A stretch of 36,596 nt of DNA from the NCBI GenBank assembly GCA_943704525.1, contig CALSCQ010000917.1:1-36596 (forward strand), read 5' to 3'. The notes under the pieces are model-generated. The model saw only the letters and a list, made by a program, of their open reading frames with translations, did no database searches and was not told the DNA's origin. Each line of letters starts with the position of its first letter. Position 1 is the first letter of the stretch. This document shows, piece after piece, positions 24,192 to 33,585 of this stretch. The translations under genes were made by a program, and so were the position numbers. The DNA is from Pigoraptor vietnamica (Eukaryota > Opisthokonta > Filasterea).

Positions 24192-24888
24192 GTCCGCGTC
24201 TATGGGCGAGCGCGCCCGCGGTGTGTGTCGTCCACGCTCCGCACTCAAGCCATTATCACGCGAAAGAAGAAGTAGAGTCCTAGAGACTCCAGAGTTCGAT
24301 TGCGCACGTCCACGGACGTCGTCAAAGGAATGCAAAGCCCACTTCCTTCGCTCTCTCGCTCTGTCCCTCTCTTCTCCTCTCCCTTTCTCTCACTTTCGCA
24401 CAGAATATGTGACGGGCGCTGGCGAAAAAGAGCTTCTACTCAAGTCAGTCGGGACCGCGAAGGCGTTCCCTCCGCAACGGAATTTGAAAAGGGCTTGCAA
24501 TTGCCACAAAATAACTTTCTCATTCAAATAAGTTGTGGTGGAGACTCGGTGATTTGAACTGAGGGGAAAAATTGAGTGAAAATAGAGCTCAAATTCAATT
24601 TGTTTGAAATTCCCGCCAAAAAGTATTTCCATGGTGACGCCGACTGTTACATCTGTTCGCGCGAAAGTGTGTGTGCATTGTGTAAATATGCGTGTGCGTG
24701 TGTGCGCACCCATGCGTCTTTTGTGCGTGTATGTGCTGTGGCGTGCTCTCGTGTGTGTATGAGGTACATGGGTCACAATTTTGATGGACGCACTACAGCT
24801 GAGACAGACTTTAGTGGAAGCGTACGCGCGAGACGCCATAAAACGGGCAGACGCAGCACGCGCATAAACTTCAGAAACGAACCGACCC
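24192..24888 (-). promoter_or_regulatory. Upstream region of the dynein gene, downstream of DRC1
   Basis: These 697 bp lie between the DRC1 stop and the dynein start, both on the minus strand. A pyrimidine-rich patch (24340-24395 on +) and an AT-richer zone (24480-24620) stand out. An X-box-like motif is at 24625-24638. An ATG at about 24253 (minus strand), two codons long and out of frame with dynein, could be a minimal upstream ORF. No other gene is visible. Confidence 0.5.
24625..24638 (-). promoter_or_regulatory. X-box-like (RFX-type) motif upstream of the dynein gene
   Basis: On the minus strand the site reads GTCACCATGGAAAT. The worm-type X-box consensus is GTYNCC-AT-RGNAAC, so only the last base differs. 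It is 434 bp upstream of the inferred dynein ATG. One motif of this length can occur by chance. Confidence 0.35.
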
Positions 24889-25295
24889 TCACTTTTTCCT
24901 CGACTGCTGCGAGGCCTGTTGAGATGCCCGCTGTGACGCGTGCTGCTCCTGCATCGTGAGGAACTCGTCGCCGATAACGCGCGTCGGGGGCACGCGGAGG
25001 TCCTGGTTCACCCGCGACGACATGTACTGGCTGAGTAGGGCTCGCAGCTCGTCGTTTTGCGTGCGCAGCGACTCTGTCTCGTTGATGAGTTCCCACCGCT
25101 CCGACAACAGGGAGTTGTACTTCTCGAGGCCATCGAGCATCCCAGCCCACACGCGCGAGCCCGTGTCCGATATCACGTGTACGAGTCGGTTCCAATACTC
25201 GTTCTCGTCAACGGCGCCTAAATTACACAAAGCAAAACGAGGGCGCACATGAGTAAGAGAGAGAAAGTCATTTCATACACGCACACGCACACGCG

Positions 25296-25328
<33 letters not shown>

Positions 25329-27719
25329 TATACATATCACTATGCATACTCACCGGCCACTTCCATCGAATCTCCGCGCTGCGTCTTGTTGGTGGGGTGC
25401 ACCCCCGCGCTTGCGCCATGGTCCTGCACAAAGGCACGGAGGGCTCGCACCACGTCGTTCGGATGAATGAGCTGAGGGATGTCGCGGTTGTCGTCGTCGG
25501 TCTTCCCGGTCATGATGTTGTTGGCGCGCGCAATCGCCGCGGCGGCCTCGTCCATCTCGTCGTCGTCAGCCTCGTCCCTCCGCACGATGAAATAACTCGC
25601 GAGCTTGTGAATGTCTTCCTCCGTGTGTATCGAGAGCGCCTGATGAGAAGAGAGGGGTTAGTTGCCACCAGCACCACCAGCACCACCAGCCACCCACAGA
25701 GACAATTCAGCGAAGGTCACAACATCCATGCCACAACAGCGCAGCACATTTACAAACCTTGAAGATAGAATCGAGCTTCATCAGCGATTGCTCCCCCTTG
25801 TCGAGCGGCGCAAGCAGTCGCGTCAGCTTCTCCTCCACGAGGAAGCCCGTCTCGTCGCAGAGCAGTTCCAAGATGCGCTTGATCGTGCCGCCCGACAGCG
25901 CCTCGCCGTTGCCGGTCGTCCCCGCAGTCACGTTCGTCGCACTCTCGTTGTGGTCGCTGTGAACAGACTCCGCATAGCCACTCATGCCATCGCCTCCCTT
26001 CTGCGTCGACCCAGCCGCCGCTGACGTCGGCGCTCCGCCCGCGTGCGCCGCACCTCCTTCGTGCGCTTCCGAGTCCTCTGCATTGTGCGCGGGCGCCGCG
26101 TCTCGCGCGGGTACAAACGACGGGTCGAACACGCGCTCCGAGGGGGGCCGCCACCGAAGACCAAGCTGGTGTTCGACGAGCACCTTGTCGGCCTGGAGAA
26201 CGCGCTGGACGAGCTCGAGGACCTGCTCTTGGTTCATCGCCCAGAGTTCGCGGTACTTGTCCCCGTCCGCGGCCTCAAAGTGGCGGAACTTTTTCTGCAG
26301 CTCCTTGAACTGCTCCGTGATGCGCGCGTAGTCGTCCGTCAGCTGCATGTTCTCCTCGCGGTACGTGCGCTCCTGCTTGGCGTACTTGGCGCGGAGGTTG
26401 TTGAGGACGTCCGTCATGCGCGTGATCTTTCGCTTCTGCTGCGTGATCGTGATCTGGTTCTCGTCGTCGCGCTTCTTGAGGACCTGAAAGTTGTACTCGA
26501 GCTTCTCGCTGTTGAGCTGGTACGTCGCCTTCATCGCCTGTAGCTGCTGCTCGAGCACCTGTGGGGATGCAGACACGACGTGTGTGAGAACGATTGCCAA
26601 TGTCATTGACACCACCTGCGCAGAACTTTCACTCACACGCATTGCACAACGCAAACACACAAGCGCACAACACGACAGCACACGCGACCGTTCACGCACC
26701 TGCACGTCCGTCTCGAGCTTTATCTTGATCATGTTGTACTCCTCGGCGTCGCTGACGCGCAGTTGCTCCAGCGCCGCCTCGTTCTCCTCCACCCGTCGCT
26801 CGCGCGTCTCCATAAACTCCTGCTCCTTGTCGCGCCGCTTCTTCATGAGCTCCTCAATCTCCTTGCGGTTGGCCTCCATCAGCGACACGCGCTCCTCCAA
26901 AAACGACTTTTCGATCTCCGTGAGTTCCTCGCGGTACGCGCGCTGGAGCTCCTTGATCTGCTTGTCCATGCGCTCGAGGAGGAGGTCAATGTCGTCAGCC
27001 TGCCGCTTGAGGTCCTTCACGTACTCGTCGTCCTTCGACTTGAGCTCGTGTTGGAACTCCTGGATGAGCTTGTTCTTGCCCTCGATAATGCCGTCGCAGA
27101 GGTCCTTTTGGTCCATCATCATCTGCGAAGAGGTGCACAGGGGACGCGTTGGTAACAGAGAACGACGGTGTCGATTATAGTGTCCCTGCTTCCCGTCTTC
27201 GCTCTCTCTCCTCTCGCTCGCGTAGCCCATGCATGTCCGTCGTACTCATTCAGCACGCGACACCCCCAGACGCAACGCGAGTTGGGGACCCACCTGGTGC
27301 AGCTCCTGCGGGATCTCCTTGGCCATCGGCGTCGCCCATTGCTTCGTCATTTCGCTGCACTTCTCCGCGCTCACGCGAATCTCCTCGTCCAACCGCGACC
27401 GCCGCTGTTCGAGCTTCTTCTCCTCCTCGTTCCGCCGCGCGCTCTCCCGCCAATCCCCGGCCACGCGCACGTTCGTAATGAGATCGGTGCCATAGCTGCG
27501 GAGCTTATCGACGCGCTGCTTCGACTGGGCAATCTGCGTTTTTGACTTGCCGGGGTCCTTCAAATCTTCCGTCTTCTTTCGCCGCGTGGACGTGTCCTCG
27601 TCATTGGATCGACTCGCCTGCTGCGAACGCAACCGCGCTTCGATGCGCGTCCGCCGCGCCGCAATGCGCTCCTCGCGGCTTTGCGAGTCGATGGACGACT
27701 CGGCTGCCACTTCCGACAT
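24889..27719 (-). CDS. DRC1: Dynein regulatory complex subunit 1 (DRC1), five exons
   Basis: DRC1 is a coiled-coil backbone subunit of the nexin-dynein regulatory complex, which links outer doublets and controls dynein activity. Exons are 27719-27294, 27122-26700, 26558-25758, 25639-25354 and 25217-24889, for 754 residues (human 740). The N-terminal block holds KLRSYGTDLITNVRVAGDWRE, shortened here to its recognisable core VRVAGDWRESARR, typical of the family. Long charged coiled coils cover about 130-415 (DEYVKDLKRQADDIDLLLER). A low-complexity Ala/Gly/Ser linker spans about 434-505. The C-terminal domain contains ENEYWNRL, GLEKYNSLLSER and LRVPPTRV, as in other DRC1 proteins. ATG 27719 opens exon 1 directly. 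The intron 26559-26699 is stop-free and 141 bp. It lies upstream of the dynein gene on the same strand and is divergent from PMM. Confidence 0.95.
25275..25337 (+). repeat. (AC)n microsatellite in DRC1 intron 25218-25353
   Basis: An AC/CACG run followed by CATATACATAT. In DRC1 sense it is (GT)n. This intron ends in TAG rather than CAG. Confidence 0.93.
25665..25690 (+). repeat. (CACCAG)n short repeat in DRC1 intron 25640-25757
   Basis: Four CACCAG-type units lie in a 118-bp intron between DRC1 exons 3 and 4. They are non-coding in the spliced model. Confidence 0.8.
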
Positions 27720-28242
27720 TCTCTGTACGTCCCGCGCTCGTGCGCACCGACAACTCTAGGCAAGCGGCGCAGTGCGCGCCGAAGTCTTCGTCGAATCAGC
27801 GCCTTCGAAGCGCCTACAGAGCGCAAGACGCTCGCCCACACAACACAGTCACCCGTGCTACACGAGAGGTTGAGAAATGAACGGTGTGATGTGGGGCAAC
27901 GCTTGAAAAGCCGGCACTCAAGCTAAGCGTAGTGGTGGTCACTCTTCCGCGTTGCCAAGGGCGACCGTGCGGAAATTTATTACCTTATTTATATATTTTA
28001 TGAATCTGTAACCATAAATGCTATTAATGGAAGATAATAAGTCATAAATGGAACTTTTGTCCCGTTACACAGTCTGTTACTCTACTACATCCGGGTTGAA
28101 CCAGCCAATGAACAGCTGACAACGGGAGTCGACACACCCAAACTCTTCAAAGAGTTCAACGGGAGCAAAAACATTTTGTGTGCCTGTGTGTGGAATCTGT
28201 TCTGCGGTGTGGTGTGCGTTTGGAGAGGAGAACGAAAAAAAC
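27720..28242. promoter_or_regulatory. Shared upstream region of DRC1 (-) and PMM (+)
   Basis: These 523 bp separate two divergent start codons. The centre (27970-28060) is strongly AT-rich (TTATTTATATATTTTATG), unlike the GC-rich genes around it, and may be a nucleosome-poor core promoter zone. An X-box-like site is at 27952-27966. I see no RNA gene. Confidence 0.55.
27952..27966 (+). promoter_or_regulatory. X-box-like inverted half-sites upstream of DRC1
   Basis: The site reads GTTGCC-AAG-GGCGAC. The animal RFX consensus is GTNRCC, a 0-3 base spacer, then RGYAAC; only one position differs. It lies 233 bp upstream of the DRC1 ATG. Confidence 0.35.
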
Positions 28243-29773
28243 ATGGCCCGGAGAAAGATTCTCGTGCTCTTTGACGTGGATGGGACGCTGACAGCCCCGC
28301 GCAAGGTATCAATTTTTTTCACCTGCATTTCGCAAAGTAGCCGCTCTCGCATTTACACACGTTAGCATGCAATGTTCCTGTTGATTGTACACGCGCGCGC
28401 GTACATTTGCTCATGTGCACGGAATCGCACAGGTGATTACGCCCGAGATGCACGCCTTCCTGCGCAAGTTGCGCGAGAAGGTATACGTTGGTCTCGTGGG
28501 CGGATCGGACCACGCTAAGATTCAGGAGCAGATGGGACACGCTGACGGTACGTTTTGATGGGATTTTTTTTCACTGGGTGCATTCTCTCTGAGAACTTCA
28601 TTTCGACTGATGTGGTGCGCCTGTGAAAACCAGTGAACGGCGAATTCGACTATGTGTTCTCCGAGAACGGACTCGTGGCGTACAAGGAGGGAAACTTGAT
28701 CGGGCGTGCGGTGGGTGCTATGCGTGCATGGGTCTGTGATTATGATATGATCCACGGAGAGGGGTGGCTGTGGGGTCGACTGTTGGGTCGATATTGGCGA
28801 TGTTCACTTTTGAAGTGCGCGATGGCTCCATTTCCCGTGCTGAGCTTCCGTGTCGTTGTTTGCATTTTCTTTCACTCAGAGCATCAAAGACCATCTCGGC
28901 GAGGAGACGCTCTGTCGCTTCATCAACTTTGTGCTCGTGTACATGGGCACGCGCGTCAACATCCCTAAGAAGCGGTGAGTGGCGTCACAGCTATACCGTC
29001 TTGCACTGTTCCCTACGCTCGTAATTTGAACGAGCCATCCATGGATGATCAAAACTTTACGTAGTACGGTTACTGCCCTACGCGACGCCTCTTCCGTCGC
29101 CCGTGTGTGTGAGATCTATCGATGCAATTAGCGATCTCCGTGTCCGACTCTTCTCATACAGGGGGACGTTTGTCGAGTTTCGCAACGGCATGCTGAACAT
29201 CTGTCCGATCGGGCGCAACTGCAACCAGGCCGAGCGCGACGAGTTTGAGCAGTACGACAAGGTGCACCACATTCGCAGCACTATGGTCGACGTCCTCCGC
29301 AAGGAGTTTGCCGACACGGACCTCCAGTACTCGATCGGGGGGCAGATCAGCTTCGACGTGTTTCCGAAAGGGTGGGACAAGACGTACTGCCTCCGCCACG
29401 TCGAGAAGGAGGGCTTCGAGGAGATCCACTTCTTTGGCGACAAGACGATGAAGGTGCGGGCGCGTGTACGTGCGTTTGTGCGTGCGTGCGTGTGTGTGTG
29501 TGTGTGTGTTTGTTTGTGTGTGTGTGTGTGGGTGTGTGTGTGTGTGTGTGTGCGTGCGTGTGTGGGATGTCGGATCGGCGACGTGTGCCCATCAGCATCA
29601 CTAGAGAGAGTGTCTCTAATTTGTGAACGAATTGTCTGAGGCACACTTTGCGTCGCTCACAGGGCGGCAATGACTATGAGATCTACGAGGACCCTCGCAC
29701 GATCGGCCACACGGTGACCAGCCCCGACGACACGCGCGCGCAGTGCACGAAGCTGTTCATGGAAGGTCACTGA
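28243..29773 (+). CDS. PMM: Phosphomannomutase, eukaryotic PMM2 type, six exons
   Basis: Interconverts mannose-6-phosphate and mannose-1-phosphate in the cytosol, feeding GDP-mannose for N-glycans and GPI anchors. Exons are 28243-28305, 28433-28547, 28634-28710, 28880-28974, 29162-29453 and 29663-29773, for 250 residues (human PMM2 246). The HAD motif [11 protein letters not shown] gives nucleophile Asp11 and acid/base Asp13. [45 protein letters not shown] and [15 protein letters not shown] follow in family order. The magnesium-binding end [18 protein letters not shown] is intact. All catalytic blocks I can check are present, so it should be active. ATG 28243 begins the conserved N-terminal strand within three residues of relatives. 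Convergent with TBCC (116 bp apart). Confidence 0.97.
29480..29565 (+). repeat. (GT)n/(GTGC)n microsatellite in PMM intron 29454-29662
   Basis: GTGC and GT units with TTTG interruptions. It begins a few bases after the GTGCGG donor, so alternative GTGCGT-like donors lie nearby in sense orientation. Confidence 0.93.
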
Positions 29774-29889
29774 GGGGAGGAGAACATACCGGCTGGGCCG
29801 TTCGTCTCTGCGTGTTTTGTCAAAATCTCGTGCGTCTCGTATTGAAATAGTAAGGCGAAAAAATGAGTCGATTATTTACAAACAAAATC

Positions 29890-31354
29890 CTATTCGAAAG
29901 CTCCGGCGAATGTTCGGCGCTCCTCTTTCGGCACGAGGCTCCAATTGGGTGACGGCTGGTCCGGCTTGAGCCACTTGAAGTCGTCAATGTCATCCCAGCT
30001 GTTCTTGTTGCGATCGAGGCGCGAGGCCTGTAGGAAGAACGGCACAGCGTTAGTCAACGGGCGAGACGAGTACGGCGACGACATTGCGCGCGCCAACTTT
30101 GCCCACGTGCCTCGAATTGTGCGTCGTATTCGGGGTATGTCCACGCGTAGGGTGCAAAGCGAACGGCATGGCAGTCCTCGATGATGGCACGCGTCGCCAC
30201 GTGAATGTAAAAGTCGCAGCGTTGAGTCGTGTGAATTCGAAGCTGAGGGCCGATGAGTGAGACGCGTGTGTGTGCATGACGTGTGAACAGCAGAGTGAGA
30301 AGGCCGACCAGGTGTGTATGCGCAGCTATAGGAGAAGTCAGTTGCACGAGGGTATAAACAAGAACACAGCCCTCTTTCACGCACACAGCCGCCATGTCCA
30401 ACGCAGACGTACCTGGTGGCACGCGACAACAAACGTCGTGTTGGTGCATCCGTCAATGAACACAGACCCCGACACGGGCCCGATGAGCACCACACAGTCC
30501 GTTAACTTGTCAATGTGGACAGCGCTCGCGACGTCCATCAGCGCCACATGGCACCCCGTTAGCCGAGACAGCGCAAAATCCGAGCCGCCAAGCTCCCCCG
30601 GTCGCTTCGTAAGCGTTTCACCCGTCCGCCCACTAAACCCAGGGAGTTCGATCGCCACACGTGCACGCGTTTCAGGTTGCGGCACCGCGGGCGACTCGGT
30701 GCGTGGCGTGGCCGCCGCTGCGTCAGACGACGCCTTTCGCGACTTGAACGCAAACTTCTTTTTGGGGACAAGCTCTTCCCGTCGTGCGGCGAGGGCATTT
30801 TGCAGTGCAGTAATGTGCTGCAAGGCAGGCATGTGAGTCAAAGGGTGATGGCATGTACGCCGTTGTTGGCAGCGCGACACACGTGGGCAAGTATAGGTGC
30901 AAACGAACCTCTTGGGAGCTGCGTATGTCGAATGTCGGAAGAAACAGCGTCGACTCCGCAAGGAACTTCTGCAGGTCCTGTAGTTTGACGGCAAGCGCGT
31001 CGAGTTCATCCGCCACGTTCGGACTTCCCGCTACCAGCGACCCCAGCCCCTCCGCGATTTCTGCGCAACGTCATCGCACGTCACATTCAACCGCATCAAA
31101 GATGCATTTCACGCACGGGGAGATAACACAGTGGCGCACACGCGCCCATACGCACGTGCACATGCGTACACGGGCTTGCTGAGTGCGTACAGACCTTCTC
31201 TGGCTTTCGTGAAGCTACTCCTGAAGAAGTCTGCGGATTCGCTGGCAGACACATCTCCCTTCTCCTGTTTGCGGCGATCGCGATCAGCCTGGCGCTCCTC
31301 CTCGCGCCGCTGCAGCCGACTCGGCAAGGACGACGCCACAGCAGCGTCCGCCAT
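29890..31354 (-). CDS. TBCC: Tubulin-binding cofactor C, five exons including a GC-AG intron
   Basis: TBCC acts in the last step of alpha/beta-tubulin dimer assembly, stimulating GTP hydrolysis in the cofactor-tubulin supercomplex. Exons are 31354-31195, 31060-30909, 30817-30413, 30242-30111 and 30027-29890, for 328 residues (human 346). The N-terminus RLQRREEERQADR starts a helical domain. The C-CAP/TBCC beta-helix has GPVSGSVFIDGC and the motif HQ|LRIHTT with candidate arginine finger Arg241. AIIEDCHAVRFAPYAW follows. The tail NSWDDIDDFKWL...SPNWSL is diagnostic. The fourth intron needs a GC donor (see findings). ATG 31354 has A at -3 and G at +4; an upstream in-frame ATG at 31444 would add 30 basic residues and is less likely. 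Confidence 0.95.
30028..30110 (-). other. GC-AG intron in TBCC (83 bp)
   Basis: Exon 4 ends GAG and the intron starts GCACGT; it ends CAG before GCC TCG. The join gives QFE-ASRLD in frame, matching the family's DFE-SSGLD. The nearest GT (GTGGGC, 4 bp further) is in the wrong phase and would shift the frame of the conserved C-terminus. Confidence 0.85.
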
Positions 31355-31650
31355 TTTTGCAGTAATATTTCCCCCAAGCGCATGGCGCTTGCGCTTGTTC
31401 TTGAACTTCAGTTTGGGTCTGGGTTCGTGGTAGTTACCGCGCATTCCGATATCACGTGAGGTCTTCCACCCCGGATCTGCGGACAGATAATCTATGAAAA
31501 TATATAGAATGGTACCCCGGATGGGTTTGTGGCTATCACACACATGCATTCCTTATGCCTCTTCACATCGTTGGTGGTATTAACGGGAATTGAAGCGAAG
31601 AGTGCGTCCCATTATCCTGTCCCTCGTGTCGTAGAGAAGCAACAGAAAGA
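31355..31650. promoter_or_regulatory. Head-to-head promoter of TBCC (-) and PFDN2 (+)
   Basis: Only 296 bp separate the two start codons. The region contains a perfect palindrome TCACGTGA at 31452-31459 (E-box type) and an AT-rich ATATATAGAA patch near 31498-31510. Sharing a promoter would couple two tubulin-folding genes. Confidence 0.6.
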
Positions 31651-32010
31651 ATGTCGGGCGCGGGGCCGTCGCAGGCGCAGGAGGGGCCGTCGGAGGCGCA
31701 GATTGTGGCCTTCTTCAACCAGCTCCGACAGGAGCAGAAGAACATTATGGAGAAGATCAGCGAGCTTGAGCAGGAAAAGACAGAGCACAAGTGCGTGTGG
31801 CACGCTGTCGGGCTGTGTGCGCTGTCTTGTGTTTTTGAATTATTATTTTTTGTTTTTCTGTGTGAACGGTTTCCAGGTGTTGGGGTTCTTTCTGATATGT
31901 TTTGCTACAAGTATGCTGCATTTTTGCGCGTTTGCGCGTTTGGCGGCGCTCTGAACGCGGTGTGTTCCGATCTTTGCTTTTGTGTGATTTTGTACGGCGA
32001 TATTACAGTC

Positions 32011-32088
<78 letters not shown>

Positions 32089-32995
32089 ACGCGCGTGTGT
32101 GCGTGTGCGTGTGGCGCGTGTGCGTGTGTGCGCGCGCGCGTGTGTGTGTGTGTGTGTGTGCACGCGCGTGTGTGCGTGTACGTGTGGTGCGTGTGTGTGT
32201 ATGTGTGTGTTGATGGTTATTTGGAATTGCTACGTTTTGTTCTTGCTTTCACCTTTGAACATTTAATGTCGCTCTTTGGGCGTGAGTGTCCCGAGTGCTT
32301 GTTCTGCATCTTTGCTGCATCTCGGTTGCTGCTGGTCGTCTGTAAAAAAAACACTATGGTATTCCTACTCCTTATAATTGGCGTGCATATCGTTCGGAAT
32401 TTTCGCCTGTGTCTGTCTGTCTTGTCATTAATGTTCTGACGAACTGAATGCATTCGCTTCCTTTTTCTAACGTAATCGTACCGCATCTCTTCCCCTTATC
32501 CCATTACGGACAGCCTTGTGATCGACAATATCAAGGACCTCGACCCGAAGCGAAAGTGCTTCCGGATGATTGGCGGCGTGCTTGTGGAGCGGACAGTGGC
32601 GGAGGTGCTGCCTGCGCTCACAACAAACAGGGACGGGGTGAGTGTGGAGGCTGTTCATGGTGCGATGCTTGCATGACGCATATGCCGGCACTATGAACTG
32701 TGTGTTTTCTCCGTTGTGCAATGTATTCCTATTTCCTCATCGAGTGCCGATGGAAAAAGTTGCGCCATACTCCCTCGTCACCTTCGAATCCCGCCAATTT
32801 TCTAAGCCTCTCGCCTCTCTTGTCCACGTTTAGATCGAGAACATTATCAAGACGCTGAACGAGAAGCTGGTCACTAAGGGCAACGAGATCAACGCCTTCC
32901 GCCAACGCTTCAACATCCGCGTTCGCGGTGAGGGTGGCCCGCAGGAGAAGGAGGCTGGGCCCAGCACCGTGCAGAACCAGGGCGTGCTTGCGTGA
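31651..32995 (+). CDS. PFDN2: Prefoldin subunit 2, three exons
   Basis: Prefoldin is a cytosolic hexameric jellyfish-shaped co-chaperone that hands nascent tubulin and actin to the TRiC/CCT chaperonin; subunit 2 is a beta-type subunit. Exons are 31651-31790, 32514-32637 and 32834-32995, giving 141 residues. An N-terminal coiled helix ([20 protein letters not shown]) joins in phase 2 to [11 protein letters not shown]. The central hairpin [21 protein letters not shown] is the subunit-2 signature, and the second helix ends [18 protein letters not shown]. The first intron is 723 bp, the longest of all inferred introns here, and carries a GT tract of about 200 bp. The second intron ends in TAG. 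ATG 31651 follows AAAGA. It is divergent from TBCC. Confidence 0.97.
32013..32210 (+). repeat. Long (GT)n tract, about 200 bp, in PFDN2 intron 1
   Basis: A pure GT run of more than 70 bp (32013-32087) followed by GT/GC alternation such as GCACGCGCGTGTG. This is the longest alternating purine-pyrimidine tract in the window and a strong Z-DNA candidate. Confidence 0.97.
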
Positions 32996-33585
32996 AACGA
33001 TGAATGCGTACAAATGGATCCTCTCCCGTGTTCTTAGAGCTGCGTGTGCTTGCGAATGTTGGCGTAGCGGGCGTTGCGTCTTGATTTTCGTTCTCCGTGC
33101 AGTAGATCTGCCGGGAAACAAAAAACATTTACAATGGCCGTTGCGTCTCTATGCGGAGTTGTTGCGGTTGCACGCTTGGACTTAGCTTTAGACGGACATT
33201 CTGGCCACTCGAAGGCAATAGCCGCTTTGCCGGGCGAGAGTTTGGCGTGTTGAGGACTGATTGACGGGTGGTGGGTGTTAGCGTCATGTGACCGATGAAT
33301 ACGACGCCAAATGTCACTTACACAACAGATTCAATTATTATGCCATTAGTGGTGCATCACACCCAATATATCTCTACAATGAATTTGGATATTTAGTTGA
33401 TTTTATATTCTTGAGCGTGTGATTTCGGCTAAAAAAAGCCTGACTATGGGCTCCGCTCCGTCGTCAGTGCCGTTCTTTTGCCGCGTCGCCGATCTCTTCG
33501 TCTCCGCAGGCTTTTGACGACAATTCCCCAACACCGTCTTTGTTTGCCTCCGTTCGATCTGGCGGGAGAGACGGAGGTATCAAAA
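32996..33585 (+). promoter_or_regulatory. Intergenic region PFDN2 to lipase
   Basis: These 590 bp hold the 3' UTR of PFDN2 and the upstream region of the lipase. An AT-rich zone at 33318-33440 (for example TTTAGTTGATTTTATATTC) contrasts with the GC-rich flanks and may mark the lipase promoter. No further gene or RNA is visible. Confidence 0.55.

Noticed and set aside
24192-24335. Extension of the dynein N-terminus upstream of 24191
   Set aside because: The frame stays open for 48 codons but has no in-frame ATG, and the only nearby ATG is out of frame and followed by a stop after two codons.
31355-31444. Upstream in-frame ATG of TBCC adding 30 basic residues
   Set aside because: The downstream ATG has a better context (A at -3, G at +4) and gives a length and N-terminus typical of TBCC. 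The extension would consume much of the divergent promoter.
31841-32439. Hydrophobic Cys/Val-rich open frame in PFDN2 intron 1
   Set aside because: It is created by the GT repeat and lies within an intron required for the conserved prefoldin join EHN-LVIDNI.
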